64,000 nucleotides of DNA, from NCBI GenBank assembly GCA_963921825.1, contig OY997593.1, positions 60,434,039 to 60,498,038 on the forward strand. Reading direction: 5' to 3'. Origin of the DNA: Erodium maritimum (lineage: Eukaryota; Streptophyta; Magnoliopsida; Geraniales; Geraniaceae). The notes under the pieces were generated by a model. It saw only the letters and a program-made list of their open reading frames with translations, did not search any database and was not told the origin of the DNA. The translations under genes were made by a program, and so were the position numbers. Below are positions 33,964 to 45,792 of this stretch, one piece after another; the first letter of the stretch is position 1; each line of letters starts with the position of its first letter.

Positions 33964-36526
33964 TGTCACGCCCCAAATCCGATTTTGACCGGACTCGAGA
34001 CGTGAACTGATAAAATAAATGGATAAAGCAACTTAAAAGAGGATAAATCCAGTGATAAAAAGTTTAGTTCAAAATAGAAAGTACGTCTCTAAACCATACT
34101 AGCCTAAGACCCTCGCTAGCTCCCAAGCTCCGAGAATCCCGCTAGTCCAAAGCCCGCTCGAAACCTGTAGAACAGTAAAGTAAAGGGGGTAAGCTTTCGC
34201 TCAGTAGGAAAAGTAGTTAAAGTGATGAGTACCCGCTCACCACCACGAGTAACCGTCCAATTAGGGCATACTAGCAAGGCACAACAACTAACGACAACCA
34301 CGGGAATCGCATAATTATAAACCATACTTACATGACCAATATCACACTCAAATCACATCACTTATCCAATCCTCAAGCATACAACACATAGTAAAGCAAT
34401 CACACATCCCGTACAGCAGTCCCCGAACTCCGTCGGCTGTCCACATCCCGACTATATCATATCATACCGGATCACACAACATCGGCCTAGATATCTTCCC
34501 GGAACCGCATCGGGGCACAATCACTATACATCATACCGGATCACACATCATCGACCTAGATGTCTTCCCGGAACCGCATCGAGGCACAAACACAATACAT
34601 TACACTGGCTCACGCCGCATCGGCCTAGATAGCCTACACCGGCATACCCCCTCGATGTAAGTATCGTACCAGAACCACTACCCGGGGGACCGCGTACGTG
34701 GGACCACACCGGCGGCCTGAATACCACCCTACACCGGCATACCCCCTCGGTGTAGGTACCATACCGGAATACATCTCATCTCGGAACATACATCAAGAGA
34801 GTCTCACGCATCACAATGCCATAATTCAACCACGGCATACCAACCGAGCCAACTTATCACAACACATCGGTCTATCAATCACCCGATCATATCACAACCA
34901 TTGGTTCACATCATATCAAGCATGTCACACTTTCCAAACACAAGAACATACTACACCGAATATACCATATCATGATTCTCAATCTAACAACGGATAAACC
35001 ACACATCAACATCACAATCATAGATCATGGCATTACAATCAACACACAACCTAAGGGCTCGACATGGCCCACATTCATTTCTACAACACGACAATTCCCA
35101 AACTTACGGCTCGACATGGCTCGTAAGCTATCTCTCATTTCACTCGTTCCTCACATCCTACATGCATACTATCATTATGTCAAGTATTCACAACCTATAG
35201 GCATACTAGTAACTTTCCGCAATTAAACCGGTATTCGCTACTTTCCCTACCTCGATCGCTTTCCAAACGCTTAGTCACTTCACGGTGTCCAAAAGTCTCC
35301 TCCGCCGAGCTCGGGTCCAAAGTCTAGGATCACAAATTAATACGAGAATTAAGAGTAATTCACGATTGGTTTAAAGAGGAAAACATTCCTAATTAACCCC
35401 AAAAGGGCTCGGTTATAGGTAACCGTCCCAGTTACTCGAAATCCACCAAAAGGGCCCCAAAGGTTCAATTATGATCTGTCACGGTTCGGGTCACGGAGAC
35501 TTGACGGGCTCCAAAGCGGGTCGGGTCACGGACCCGTGGTCTGCACCATCACGGTTCTCCTCATGGAGCCGTGACTGGCACCGTCACGGTCTCCCTCACG
35601 AAGCCGTGACGTCCTTCGTCACGGATCCGTGACGGGTCTGGACAACTTCGTCCTTCTTCTTCCTCCAGCTTTGATTTCACGAAAATAAACCTAAAAACCT
35701 CCATTTTTGACCTTCCCAAACCTCCAAAACAGCTCCATAAACACCAAAACCTCACTACCCATCATGGGTCTTCATCAAAACACCAAACATCCAATTGATT
35801 CTTATCAAAAACATCCTCTTAACTCCAATAATCAAACATCTAAGCTTCAAACTCAAAACCCATTTCAATCCAACCATGTTCATCTCTTTTCTCCCAAACC
35901 CATAAACTAAATTTCAAGAAAACAAAAAAAGGATTGAAGATTTACCTTAGAAATGGAGACCAGAAGAAGAAAATGGAAGAATCTAAGCTTTTGGTGAAGA
36001 AATGACCCCAAAGCTCTCTCCTTTCTCTCCTTTCTTCTTCTTCAAGCTTCAAGCCTCAGTCTCTCTCTATTCCTCTCTAATTTTTAGCCAACCTTGATAA
36101 AATGGGCTGAAATGTTCACCTCTTGTTGCTTTAAACCTAAGTGAGCTAAGACCAAAGTGCCCCCTTGCCCAAATGTCTCTTATGCCCACTCTTTAAGGGT
36201 AAAAGGGTCATCATACCCTCTTTCTTCTCCCCCAAGCCAACATGGACACATGTCCATGTGGGGACCACCTCTCTTCTTAAGAAAATCCAGCACAAAAGAT
36301 TTAATTAGTTTTAGTCCTTAATTAGGCTTAGTTTGACTTTTTCACAATTACAATCGTTTGAAAGGAAACGACCCAACTAAGCTAACCGTAACGACGACTA
36401 AGCTTTTTGGGTCTCGGAAAGGTCCCGAATGACTCCCGGAGTCATCGATTGAATTTTTTGGCAAAAAGTCAACTTTCGTTAAAAATTCACCGGTTCGACA
36501 GGGATCGACCGGGGGCGGTTCTTACA
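33964..36526 (-). mobile_element. 3' LTR of Tekay element 1 (subfamily A, 2563 bp)
   Basis: Plus-strand ends are TGTCACGCCCCAAATCCG and GGCGGTTCTTACA. The adjoining internal DNA at 36527-36541 (ATCTACCCCCCTTAA on plus) is a polypurine tract on the minus strand, which fixes this as the 3' LTR of a minus-oriented element. The sequence just outside is GAACT (33959-33963), inside the LINE RNase H frame; the matching duplication on the other side is lost. It contains the palindrome array at 35478-35636 and the inverted-repeat block near 34190. Relative to the 5' LTR remnant (42169-42499), it lacks about 74 bp near 34037. Confidence 0.92.
35478..35636. repeat. GTCACGG/CCGTGAC palindrome array, copy 2
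   Basis: At least seven imperfect copies of TCACGG or CCGTGA half-sites, several paired as GTCACGG-N(0-10)-CCGTGAC, ending with the perfect GTCACGGATCCGTGAC near 35619. It occupies the same relative place in the LTR as the arrays at 3453 and 52149. Confidence 0.7.
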
Positions 36527-36577
36527 ATCTACCCCCCTTAAAAGAATTTCGTCCTCGAAATTTAAAACGAACGTACC

Positions 36578-37900
36578 TCAAGGGTCAAACAGGCTGGGGT
36601 ACTTCGCACGAACTTCATCCTCGCGCTCCCAGGTCGACTCTGCTCCATGGTGCCTCCACTGCACCCGTACCAGTAGAATAGTCTTGCCACGCAAGACCTG
36701 CTCCCGCGTGTCCAGAATCCTGACTGGCTGTTCCTCATACGAAACATCCTCTACTACCTCGATGTTCGTCCACTCTATGAAGTGGGAGGGGTCCGTAGTG
36801 TACTTCCGCAGTTGGGACACGTGGAAGACGTTATGAACGTTCCCAAGCTGTGGTGGAAATGCAAGGCGGTAAGCAACGGCTCCAACCCTGCCCAAAACCT
36901 CAAAAGATCCGATAAACCGCGAGGCTAACTTGCCTCCGCCGCCGTTGAACCGCAATAACCCCTTCTTCGGGCTTACCCTCAGAAACACGTGATCACCAAC
37001 TGTAAACTCGAGAGGCCGGCGCCGTCTATCGGTGTAACTCTTATATCGACTCTGCGCGGTCTTCAACCACTCCCGAATCAGTGCGACCTTCTCGGTCGTC
37101 TCCCGGACAAGCTCCAGACCAAGTAAACTCCTGTCTCCCACCTCTGCCCAATACACGGGCGAACGACACGGCCTACCATACAACGCCTCAAACGGTGCCA
37201 TCCTAATACTGGCCTGGAAGCTGTTGTTGTAGCTGAACTTGGCCAATGGTAAGTGGTCCTCCCATGACCCTCGGAAGTCCAATACGCATGCCCGCAACAT
37301 ATCCTCTAAGATCTGAATCGTGCGCTGTGACTAACCGCTAGTCTGTGGGTGATATGCTGTACTGAGCAAGACCTCGGTCCCCAACGCTCTCTGTAAACTC
37401 TCCCAAAACCTAGAGGTGAATCGAGGATCTCTATCGGACACAACCGACACCGGAACCTCGTGAAGACGGATAATCTCCCAAACGTACAGACGGCTCAGAG
37501 CGTCAACCGTGTCGGTCATCCTCATGGATAAGAAGTGTGCCGACTTGGTCAGTCGGTCGACCACCACCCAAACTGCGTCGTGCCCTCTCGGCGACCTCGG
37601 TAAGCCACTCACGAAGTCTATCGTGACGTGCTCTCACTTCCACTGTGCAATCGGCAACGACTGCAATAAACCGCCGGGACGTTGATGCTCGGCCTTTACC
37701 CGCTGACAGGTGAGGCATCTCGAGACGAACTCTGCAACTGCTCTCCGCATCTCGCTCCACCAGAACTACCGTCTAATATCCTGATACATCTTGGTGCCAC
37801 CCGGGTGCACCGCAATACGAGAGTGATGAGACTCTCTCAAAACATCTTCTCTACAGCTGCATGGCACAAACAACCCTCCTCAGTAACATAGACCCAGATC
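36578..37900 (-). pseudogene. integrase region with C-terminal chromodomain, Tekay element 1
   Basis: Retroviral-type integrase inserts the cDNA; the chromodomain-like tail targets chromatin. The core reads VVVDRLTKSAHF and VVSDRDPRFTS, carrying the first two catalytic Asp, then YHPQTSG, a stop (TAG on minus, about 37332-37334), and QRTIQ. At the catalytic Glu position (normally ERTIQ in this family) a Gln is present, so the D,D,E triad is broken. Another stop (TGA) precedes VTIDFVSGLPRS near 37634. Downstream, 37300-36578 is open for 240 aa and ends in the chromodomain-like VQWRHHGAESTWEREDEV. Stops at former Trp and Gln codons suggest C-to-T decay. Confidence 0.85.
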
Positions 37901-37925
37901 AGTACCCTGCTCCCAGCCCTCAGCG

Positions 37926-39330
37926 TCAACACTGTTGATAATCCTCTCCCGGATCTATGCCGTCTCGGCATCCCTGTCCTGTGCCTCCTAACAAACACAT
38001 GGCCACGCCATCAGTGATCTCATCAAGCTCGAACCCAAACGTGCTCAACTCCTCCATCATGTCCCACTCTCGGACTGATATCCCGGTCATGCAGTGATTC
38101 GACTTCCTACTCAGGGCATCGACGATAACGTTCGCCTTGCCTGGGTGGTAGAGTAGCTCGAAGTCGTACTCCTCAAGTAGCTCCATCCACCGCCTCAGGA
38201 GCATGTTCAAGTCGCGCTGAGAGAGTATGTACTTGAGACTCTTGTGATCCAAGAACACCCGGAATCGCTCTCCATACAAGTAGTGTCGCCAGCTCTTCAG
38301 CCCGAAGACGACTGCTGCCAACTCTAAGTCGTGGGTAGGGTAGTTGCGCTCATGTGTCTTCAACTGTTTGGATCCATAAGCAACTACCTTCCTGGATTGC
38401 ATCAAAACACACCCCAGTCCCTCACCGGACGCATCACAATACACATCATATTCGATCCCGCGCTCCGGCACTATCAATACGGGCGCGGTAGTCAGACGAG
38501 CCTTCAGCTCGGTAAAGGAGTGCTCACACTCATCAGTCCACACAAACTCAGCTCCCTTGCGTGTCAGGGCAGTCATCGGCGCGGCCAGGCGTGAGAAATC
38601 CTGGACGAACCATCGATAGTATCCTTCCAAGCCTAGGAAGTTGCGGATCTCAAAGAAAATCTTGGGTCGTGCCCACTTCGAGACCGCGTCGATCTTCGCC
38701 GGATCGACTAGTATCCCTTTTCGGGACACAACATGCCCGAGGAACTTCACCTCGGCGAGCCAAAACTCGCACTTCTCCAGGTTGCCGTACAACTGGTGAG
38801 TGCGCAACAACGTCAAAACTGTCCTCAGATGCTCCACGTGCGTCTCCTCACTCGACGAATAAATCAGAATATCATCTAGGAACACCACGACAAACTGGTC
38901 CAAGTACGGTCGAAAGATCCCGTTAATCAGATCCATGAACGTTACAGGCGCGTTCGTCAGCCCGAACGGCATCACCAGGAACTCGTAGTGCCCGTACCGA
39001 GTCCGAAATGCGGTCTTCGCCACATCCTCCTCCCGAACCCTCAACTGATAATACCCGGATCGTAGATCAATCTTCGAGAAGCACTTCTCTCCTCTCAGCT
39101 GATCGAACAAGTCATCGATCCTCGACATCGGGTAACGGTTCTTCACCGCGAAGAGGGCGGTGAAGAGGGCGGTGAAGAACTTCCGGTAATCGGTGCACAT
39201 CCTCAGTGCTCCACCCTTCTTCACGAAGAGGGCGGGTGCTCCCCACGGCGAAGCACTCGGTCGGATAAATACCTTCTTCTGAAGCTCCTTGAGTTGTCAC
39301 TTCAGCTCGACCAACTCGGCTGGTGCAAAC
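37926..39330 (-). pseudogene. reverse transcriptase-RNase H region, Tekay element 1
   Basis: RT and RNase H copy the RNA and remove the template. The open stretch 39224-37926 (432 aa) has RT motifs [24 protein letters not shown] and [12 protein letters not shown] (the xLDD catalytic box), then RNase H starting [15 protein letters not shown] and ending in VDALSRK. Near the RT start, a 12-bp unit (GAAGAGGGCGGT) is duplicated in tandem at 39150-39173, inserting FTALFTAL-like residues after TDYRK. Upstream, a TGA near 39296-39298 breaks the frame. The active-site residues look intact, but the frame is not continuous with gag. Confidence 0.88.
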
Positions 39331-39452
39331 CGGTACGGGGCCATGGATATCGGCTCCGTTCCCGGTATCAAGTCGATCCTTAACTCAACCTCGCGGGCAG
39401 GCGGTAATCCTGAAAACTCCTCCGGAAAGACCTCCGGGAACTCACACACCAC

Positions 39453-39947
39453 TCACGGCAGCTCTCTACTCTGCACGGTCTCCGTCTCATCTCCCACGGT
39501 CAATGCTGACAGGAGAACTCCGCTCCTACTGCCCAAGACGCAAGTGACGATCGTGTCGCCCGATACTACAGTCATCTGCCGTCGATAGCAATCGATCGAT
39601 GCCCGGTACCTCGCTAACAAGTCCATCCCCAAGATCACGTCAAATGTCGTCATGTCTAACACAAGCAAATCACCATAAAAAGGGCAATCAACCACTATAA
39701 TCTCACATGCACAACATACGGTACTCAGAACTACCTCTCCTGTAACAGAGGTGTCAAGACATAAAGGTCGACTCAAGGACTCTACCCTCGACCCCAACAT
39801 ACCAGCGAAAGAAGAAGAGATGAAAGAATGTGATGCCCCAGTATCAAATAAGAAAGACGCCCAGGAATTGTAAAGCAAGCACGTACTTTGAGTAGCCTCA
39901 TGGCCGGAGTGACGTCCCTCAGCTCGAGAGTCGGTGACCGCGTACAC
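39453..39947 (-). pseudogene. aspartic protease region, Tekay element 1
   Basis: The 164-aa open frame has the retropepsin active site FLFDTGASHSFIS and a second conserved strand FDVILGMDLLARY, typical of Ty3/gypsy proteases that cut the Gag-Pol polyprotein. Frame breaks separate it from gag (upstream) and RT (downstream), so it would not be made as part of a polyprotein. Confidence 0.85.
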
Positions 39948-40001
39948 CCTGCCCTACGGTGCCTGAGGTCCGCCTCTCGGGGGTGGTGGAAGTGCCACCT
40001 G

Positions 40002-41339
40002 CTATGTAGGTCTCTGTCTCGGCGCTGGCGTGCTCACTGTCTGTCGTGGGGCTCTCTGCGCCTGAGCCTGACGCTGATGGAACTGCGGCGACTGCCCAGT
40101 CTGCGACTGCTGTGGTCGCTGGGCCGACATCTCCCCAAACCGATCGGGGCACCTAGCAGCAAAGTGTCCAGGTCGCCCGCACTGGTGGCATAGCGGCGGC
40201 CCGGTACTCTGCCTCCCCCCAGGTCTGCCCGCTGGACGATCTGCTAGTCCGCTGCTCGGACAGTCTCGAGCCATGTGGCCCTAATGCCCGCACCGAAAAC
40301 ACGCCCGCTCTAACGGGGCAGGTCCTACGGATTCCACTGATCCGACCTTTCGCATCCCTCTCAGCTGTGTCTGGGACTAGAATGATCCCGAGGTCGTCTG
40401 TCTCCTCGGATCACTGGCCTCAGACGGCCTCAAGGAGCTGCTCGGTCTCGGCCTGCTCTCCCGAACTCTAGCTGTCTCACAGAAGCGTCCCTCCACTGCC
40501 AGTGCCTGATCCACCAGGTCCGAGTATACCTGGGTCCTCATAACGGCGACCCGATCCGCAATCGCAGGGCGAAGCCCTCCCTCAAACCGTCTGCAGCGGT
40601 GAGCCTCGGTCTGCACCATCTCTGGGGAAAATCGGGACAAGGAGGTAAACCTCGCCTCGTACTCGGACACTGTCATCCCCTCCTGACGCAGTTCCAGGAA
40701 CTGTTGGTGCCTATCATCCAGTACTGACTGCGGGAAGTACTGCTCCAGGAATCGCTGTCTAAACAACGAAAAGTCATCCCCTACTCGCGCCTGCTCGCGC
40801 TGCCACCAATGATATGCATCTCCCTCCAGCTGGAACGCCACAAAAGATACTCTCATGCCACCATCCAGTATCCCCGACGTGTCCAAGTTGCGGGTCATCC
40901 GCTCCAGCCATCTCTCGGCTGCCTCGGGGTCTGGCTCCCTAGAAAAGATAGGTGTGCCCAACCTGCGGAATTCTCTCAGCGCCTGAGCGGTGTGGTTGTC
41001 GATCTGGCTAGGCCTCGCGGTGGCGGCTGCAGTGGCAGCAGGCACGGTCTCTGGTGCCGGGGCCATAGCCTCCCTCTGGGCGATGATCGCCGCTAGACCC
41101 TAAACTGTGCGAGTCAACTCCTCCAGGGCTGCCGCCTGGGTCGGCTCGGTGACAGGCGGAACTCTGGACGGGAGTCCCGATGTCCCATCATCAACTCTCT
41201 CGTGCCCCTCAGCGGGTGCACCTTGGGCACTCGTTGCCCCTGCCGGCTCAATGGCAGGTGGCTGCCCTCGGCCCCCAACTGGCCGGCTCTTGGTGCCTCG
41301 TGGTACGTAGGTCGGCGTCATGTCGTATATCCGCTGCAC
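40002..41339 (-). pseudogene. gag region with two zinc knuckles, Tekay element 1
   Basis: The capsid-like retrotrans_gag domain is in the 229-aa frame 41066-40377, containing RVSFVAFQLEGDAYHWW, FRQRFLEQYFP and FLELRQEGMTVSEYEARFT. An N-terminal proline-rich frame (41339-41100) is separated by a stop. After gag, two CCHC knuckles follow: one is cut by a stop (CFRCGH-stop-GHMARDC, near 40282-40284), and CHQCGRPGHFAARC is intact. At least three stops across gag make it a pseudogene. Confidence 0.85.
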
Positions 41340-42152
41340 GGATAACGCACATGTTCAGTTTCTTAAATTCGTATAAGCGACACGCTTAAATAACTAGCGT
41401 TCACATAATGTTCACAAATTCGCACTCGGACTAATAATATACTAAGTATAGTACAGTCATACAATTTCACACAAACAGAGAAGTCTGCACACTAGTGCGT
41501 CACATAAGTCATACACATTTCAACAATTTCACACACGAGTCACACAATTCACAAATCATACCCCACAACAATTCCACATTAGACAAACATCAACTTAGAT
41601 TCAAGTTCTTAACACGTCCTCTTTCTACTATAACATTCATGTCGACATCGTGTCGTTACAACCCGACTCAGACGTCCCTGAACTACGTTGTAACCACTTG
41701 ACATCCCTCCGTCACGTTCGACTACAGTGGCCCCTATAACCGAATCGTGATGGTACAAACACTTCAGTTTTGCAAAAATTTGGGCATGACCCGTTCGTAA
41801 ATTACACTAACCATCCGCTTACGCGAGACATCCAAATCACAACCTGCACAAATCATTTAAAACAATCAAGGCACACAGCAAACCATCGCAGCTACACACC
41901 TCGGGTCTCGGTAATTTCACTCTACCACCCGGCCACGTCCACACTCGGGAAACAACAACCCAATCAATGACACCAACCATAATGGTTCACCACAAGTACA
42001 CGGCCTTAGACCAGACATTTAACTAACCTGAGACTCTCTTCGTCTCGTTTCTACGCGTAGGACATTTCCGACTTGTGTAACCGACACACATAAATTTAAC
42101 AACCTAACTCTATCAACCTAATTGACGTACAGTCCGAAGTTTTGAAAAACCA

Positions 42153-42168
42153 GGCTCTGATACCAAAT
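42153..42168 (-). other. primer-binding site of Tekay element 1
   Basis: On the minus strand, immediately after the LTR end (TGACA), AATTTGGTATCAGAGCC is complementary to the 3' end of initiator methionine tRNA (core TGGTATCAGAGC). The same site is found at 43347-43359 and 50674-50686 in the other two elements. Confidence 0.88.
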
Positions 42169-42499
42169 TGTCACGCCCCAAGTCCAGTTTTGACCGGACT
42201 CAAGACGTGAACTGATAAAATAAATGGATAAAGCAATTTAAAAGAGGATAAACGCCAAAATAATACTCCAAATCAAAATATCCGATAAAAATGAGTCAAC
42301 AGCTCACAAATCCAGTGATACAAGTTTAGTTCAAAATAGAAAGTACGTCTCTAGACCATACTAGCCTAAGACCCTCGCTAGTTCCCAAGCTTCGAGAATC
42401 CCGCTAGTCCAAAGCCCGCTCGAAACCTGTAGAACAGTAAAGTAAAGGGGGTGAGCTTTCGCTCAGTAGGAAAAGTAGTTAAAGTGATGAGTATCCGGG
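42169..42499 (-). mobile_element. truncated 5' LTR of Tekay element 1 (its inner end)
   Basis: It matches 33964-34228 of the 3' LTR, apart from about 74 extra bases here, as far as the phrase AAGTGATGAGTA. It then changes abruptly at about 42497-42500 into the leader/gag start of another related element. The outer portion of the same LTR reappears at 51963-52508, with the middle part missing. Confidence 0.85.
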
Positions 42500-43362
42500 C
42501 ACTTGTGCTGATACTCCGTCCCGTTGTAGCCTGGGAACCTGCTGGTGTTGCTCCTCTTAACCTCCCCAGTGGGAGTGACCCGGGCACTTGTGCCCCCAAC
42601 GGCTTACCTCTCCTACCTCGAGGTGCCACGACGCAAGTACCCTCCACACGGGTGACGCCCACGTTGAGTTTCTTACTTTTAAAGAACGGCGCGCTTAACA
42701 TAACTAGCGTTCACACACGGAACAAGCAGACACACTCGTACTAATAATATACTAAGTATAGTTGTAAAGTCACACAAAACACCCAAATAGAGAAGTCCGC
42801 ACAAAAGTGCGTCACACAATTCAATCAAACAGTCAGGGAGTTTACACACAAGTCACACAGTTCACAATTTATAAAAACCGAACAGTTCACCTTACGCAAC
42901 ATCCACTGGGACTTAAAGTCTTAGCACGATCAATTTTCATCATAACATTCATGTCGATATCGTGTCGTTACAACCTAATTCAGGCGTCCCCGAACTACAT
43001 TATAACCACTCGACATCCCCTCATTCACGTCAAGCTATAGTGGCCCCTATAGCCAAACCGTGATGGTACATACACTTCAGTTTTTGCAGAAAATCGGGCA
43101 TGACCCGTTCGTAAATTACACTAACCATCCACTTAAGCGGGCATTCAAAACACACTTGCACAGCATAAACAAGGACCACAATAAACAACAGTTCAACCAA
43201 CAACCAAACCGAGATCCTTTTCGTCTCGCTTATACGCTTAGGTCATCTCTGAATTGCGTAACCGACACACCGACACTTGACAGCCTAACTCTACCACCTA
43301 ATTGACGTACGGTCCGAGGTTTGAAAAACAATTTCAAATGAAACCAGGCTCTGATACCAAAT
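42500..43362 (-). mobile_element. leader and gag start of Tekay element 2
   Basis: The segment resembles the leader of element 1 (shared phrases such as ACTAATAATATACTAAGTAT, AACATTCATGTCGATATCGTG and GGGCATGACCCGTTCGTAAA). It ends at a second primer-binding site next to a second LTR at 43363. Its gag N-terminus (about 42640-42500, VAPRGRRGKPLGAQ on the minus strand) runs directly into the LTR remnant of element 1, so the rest of element 2, including its 3' LTR, has been deleted. Confidence 0.8.
43347..43359 (-). other. primer-binding site of Tekay element 2
   Basis: GGCTCTGATACCA on plus, i.e. TGGTATCAGAGCC on minus, lies three bases inside the LTR boundary. It is complementary to initiator Met tRNA. 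Confidence 0.85.
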
Positions 43363-45340
43363 TGTCACGCCCCAAATCCGGTTTTGACCAGACTCGAGAC
43401 GTGAACTAAAACAATAATAATCTTGAATGAAAGAAAAGACAAAACACAACTTTAATAACAATTTTAAACTCCGAAAATCACCACGAGTCCACAGCTCGGT
43501 AAAAACAACGGTAAAACAGTTCAAAAGATAATGGTACGTCTCTAGACTACTAGCCTAGGACCCTCGCAAGCTCCCAAGCGTCGAGTATCCAGCTAGTACA
43601 CAACCCACTCAGGACCTGAAAAACAACACGGTAAGGGGGTGAGCTTTCGCTCAGTAGGAAAAGTAGTTAAGGTTATAAGCAAGCGCTCACCACCACGGGT
43701 AACCGTCCAATTATGGCATACTAGTACAGCACACAACTAATTTCCAACGGAACTCGTAACCACAATCCTCAACTCAAGACCAAACCACACTCACGAACAT
43801 ACTCAAATAAACTGAACAAACTGCGACCACAACACTTAACAGATCAACAAGCAGAATGTAAGCAGTAAATCACACACACACGTCCCGTACCGCAGTCCCC
43901 TACTCCGCCGGCTGTCCACAACCCGACTCTATCATATCATACCGAAACACACAGCGTCGGCCTAGATATCTTCCCGTCACTGAGACTAGGGGGACAATCT
44001 CAATACGTCATACCAGAATCTCTATCGACCTAGACATCTTTCCTGGCACTCCTTCGGGTAAAGCACTAATCACGTAACCGTCAGCCTAGATATCCAACAT
44101 CGGACTACCCCCTCGATGTAGGTATCGTACCGGAACCACTACCCGGGGGACCGCACATACTTAGGACCACACCGTCGGCCTAGGTACTACCCTACACCGG
44201 CGTACCCCCTCGGTCGTAGGTACCATACCGGAAACAACTCCTCGGGACACACATCAAGATAATATCACACATCGCAATGCCACAATTAAACACGGCTTAC
44301 TAAGCCCAACAATTGTACCGCAACACGTCACATCGGTCTATCACTCACCCGACCATATCACATCCAAGTGTTCACGTCATAGCAAACACGGCACACTCGC
44401 CCACACATAGCAACAACATGCTCACCGGATATACTAATTCTTGACTATTAAACTTAACGACGCAAGGTCACACAACACGCATCTCAAAAAATAACATGCA
44501 AATCAATCAACACGCAACCTACGGCTCGACATGGCTGATCTACCAGCACAACAATTTCCCAAGTATTGAAAGCGGCTACACTAGTGAATCACATCCTACA
44601 TGTTACTAAGACTCGTCCGGTTATTTAATATAAACGACCGTTCCAGTTTTATTATTTCCTAGCATGCATATTAGTAACTTTCCGTAATTAAACCGGTATC
44701 CGCTACTTTCCCTACCTCAAGACGAACCGACAACTACGTCTCCTAGTTGCTGACGTTCTGGCTCGCTACCTCCGGTCTTCTCTACGATCGAAGCAGGACT
44801 CTAAATTAACACGGAAAGCGATAATCAAAAACAGTTCCAAGGTTGAATTAAAAGTTACTACGGGTTCGATTTAAGTTCAACAGTTGTCTTTTAAATTCGA
44901 GTGGGCTAAAAGCGGGATTATACGACGAATCGGGTTCGAGAACTCTAGCCCGAGCACAGAACCCGATGCACGTTTCCCGAGACACGATTCCCATGCACAG
45001 ATTCCGAGGTACGAGTTTCGAGGCATGTGTTTCGCGACACGATTCCCGAGACATGGGTTTCGAGGCACGGATCCCGAGGCGTTCGATTCAGCGTTCCACT
45101 TTTGGTCCCGTTCTAAGTCCGATTTACTCGACGTTGCAAAGTCCTCAAATTCGCCTCCAAAGTCCAAATAACAAACCTTTTTACTTAAATCCGTTTTTCG
45201 TTTGAATACTGTTTTTAACCCTTTCTGATTTAAATCCACTTTTCTTTTATTCTCTTTTTAAATTAATTTCTTTTAATTTAAATTGAATCTGTCTCAACCC
45301 AAGGTCCAGAGCTCGCAAGAATGATCCAGAACCAACAACG

Positions 45341-45762
45341 TGATACACTAAAGTTGCAATTGAAGCTTCAGTGTAACGGATTAAGACCAGAAACGGGGGA
45401 AATTTGGTTGATTTCAGCTAAAAAGGGAACAAATTGTTCTACAATTGACAAAGAACTAGAAAATGAAACCCTAATTAACAGAAATGCTAGATAAAAACCA
45501 AATCATAGATGGATAGGAATGAGGACGCAGCCTCCTATAAATAGTAATGCTGGTACAAGCCTGCAGGACCACCACGATGCAGCAGAGGCAGGACCACTGC
45601 CACGATTGCAGAGCTGAGCTGGGTTGAGGTTCGAAGGAAGAAGGTGCGTGGTGACGACGCTCTTCACTTACTCAATACGCACCGTATTGAACGAAGAACA
45701 GAAGTAACGGATTTAACAGAAATTTGAAAGGGTAGTTGCTTCAGAGGCAAGCTATCACGACA
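45341..45762 (-). repeat. 3' LTR of the Reina-like element
   Basis: 422 bp, plus-strand ends TGATACACTAAAG and TATCACGACA. It differs from the 5' LTR by six substitutions, all in the half nearer 45762. On the plus strand it includes CCTCCTATAAATAG (45531-45544); the minus-strand promoter was not located. Confidence 0.92.
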
Positions 45763-45776
45763 AATACCTCCCTCTT
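45763..45776 (-). other. polypurine tract of the Reina-like element
   Basis: AATACCTCCCTCTT on plus reads AAGAGGGAGGTATT on minus, directly abutting the 3' LTR. It is the usual primer for plus-strand DNA synthesis. Confidence 0.8.
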
Positions 45777-45792
45777 GAAAATTGGCTTGACC

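Larger units (their letters stand above)
36527..42168 (-). mobile_element. internal region of Tekay element 1 (gag-pol, defective)
   Basis: Minus-strand order: primer-binding site, leader, gag, zinc knuckles, protease, reverse transcriptase/RNase H, integrase with chromodomain-like tail, polypurine tract. The domain order (RT-RH before IN) makes it Ty3/gypsy. The terminal '...VQWRHHG...TWEREDEVR..YPSLF' chromodomain and 2.5-kb LTRs point to the Tekay/Del chromovirus clade. Multiple stops and a short tandem duplication show it is not autonomous. Confidence 0.9.

Noticed and set aside
34698-35226. Plus-strand frames of 84-99 aa
   Set aside because: Located inside the 3' LTR of Tekay element 1 on the antisense strand, with low-complexity histidine/threonine composition.
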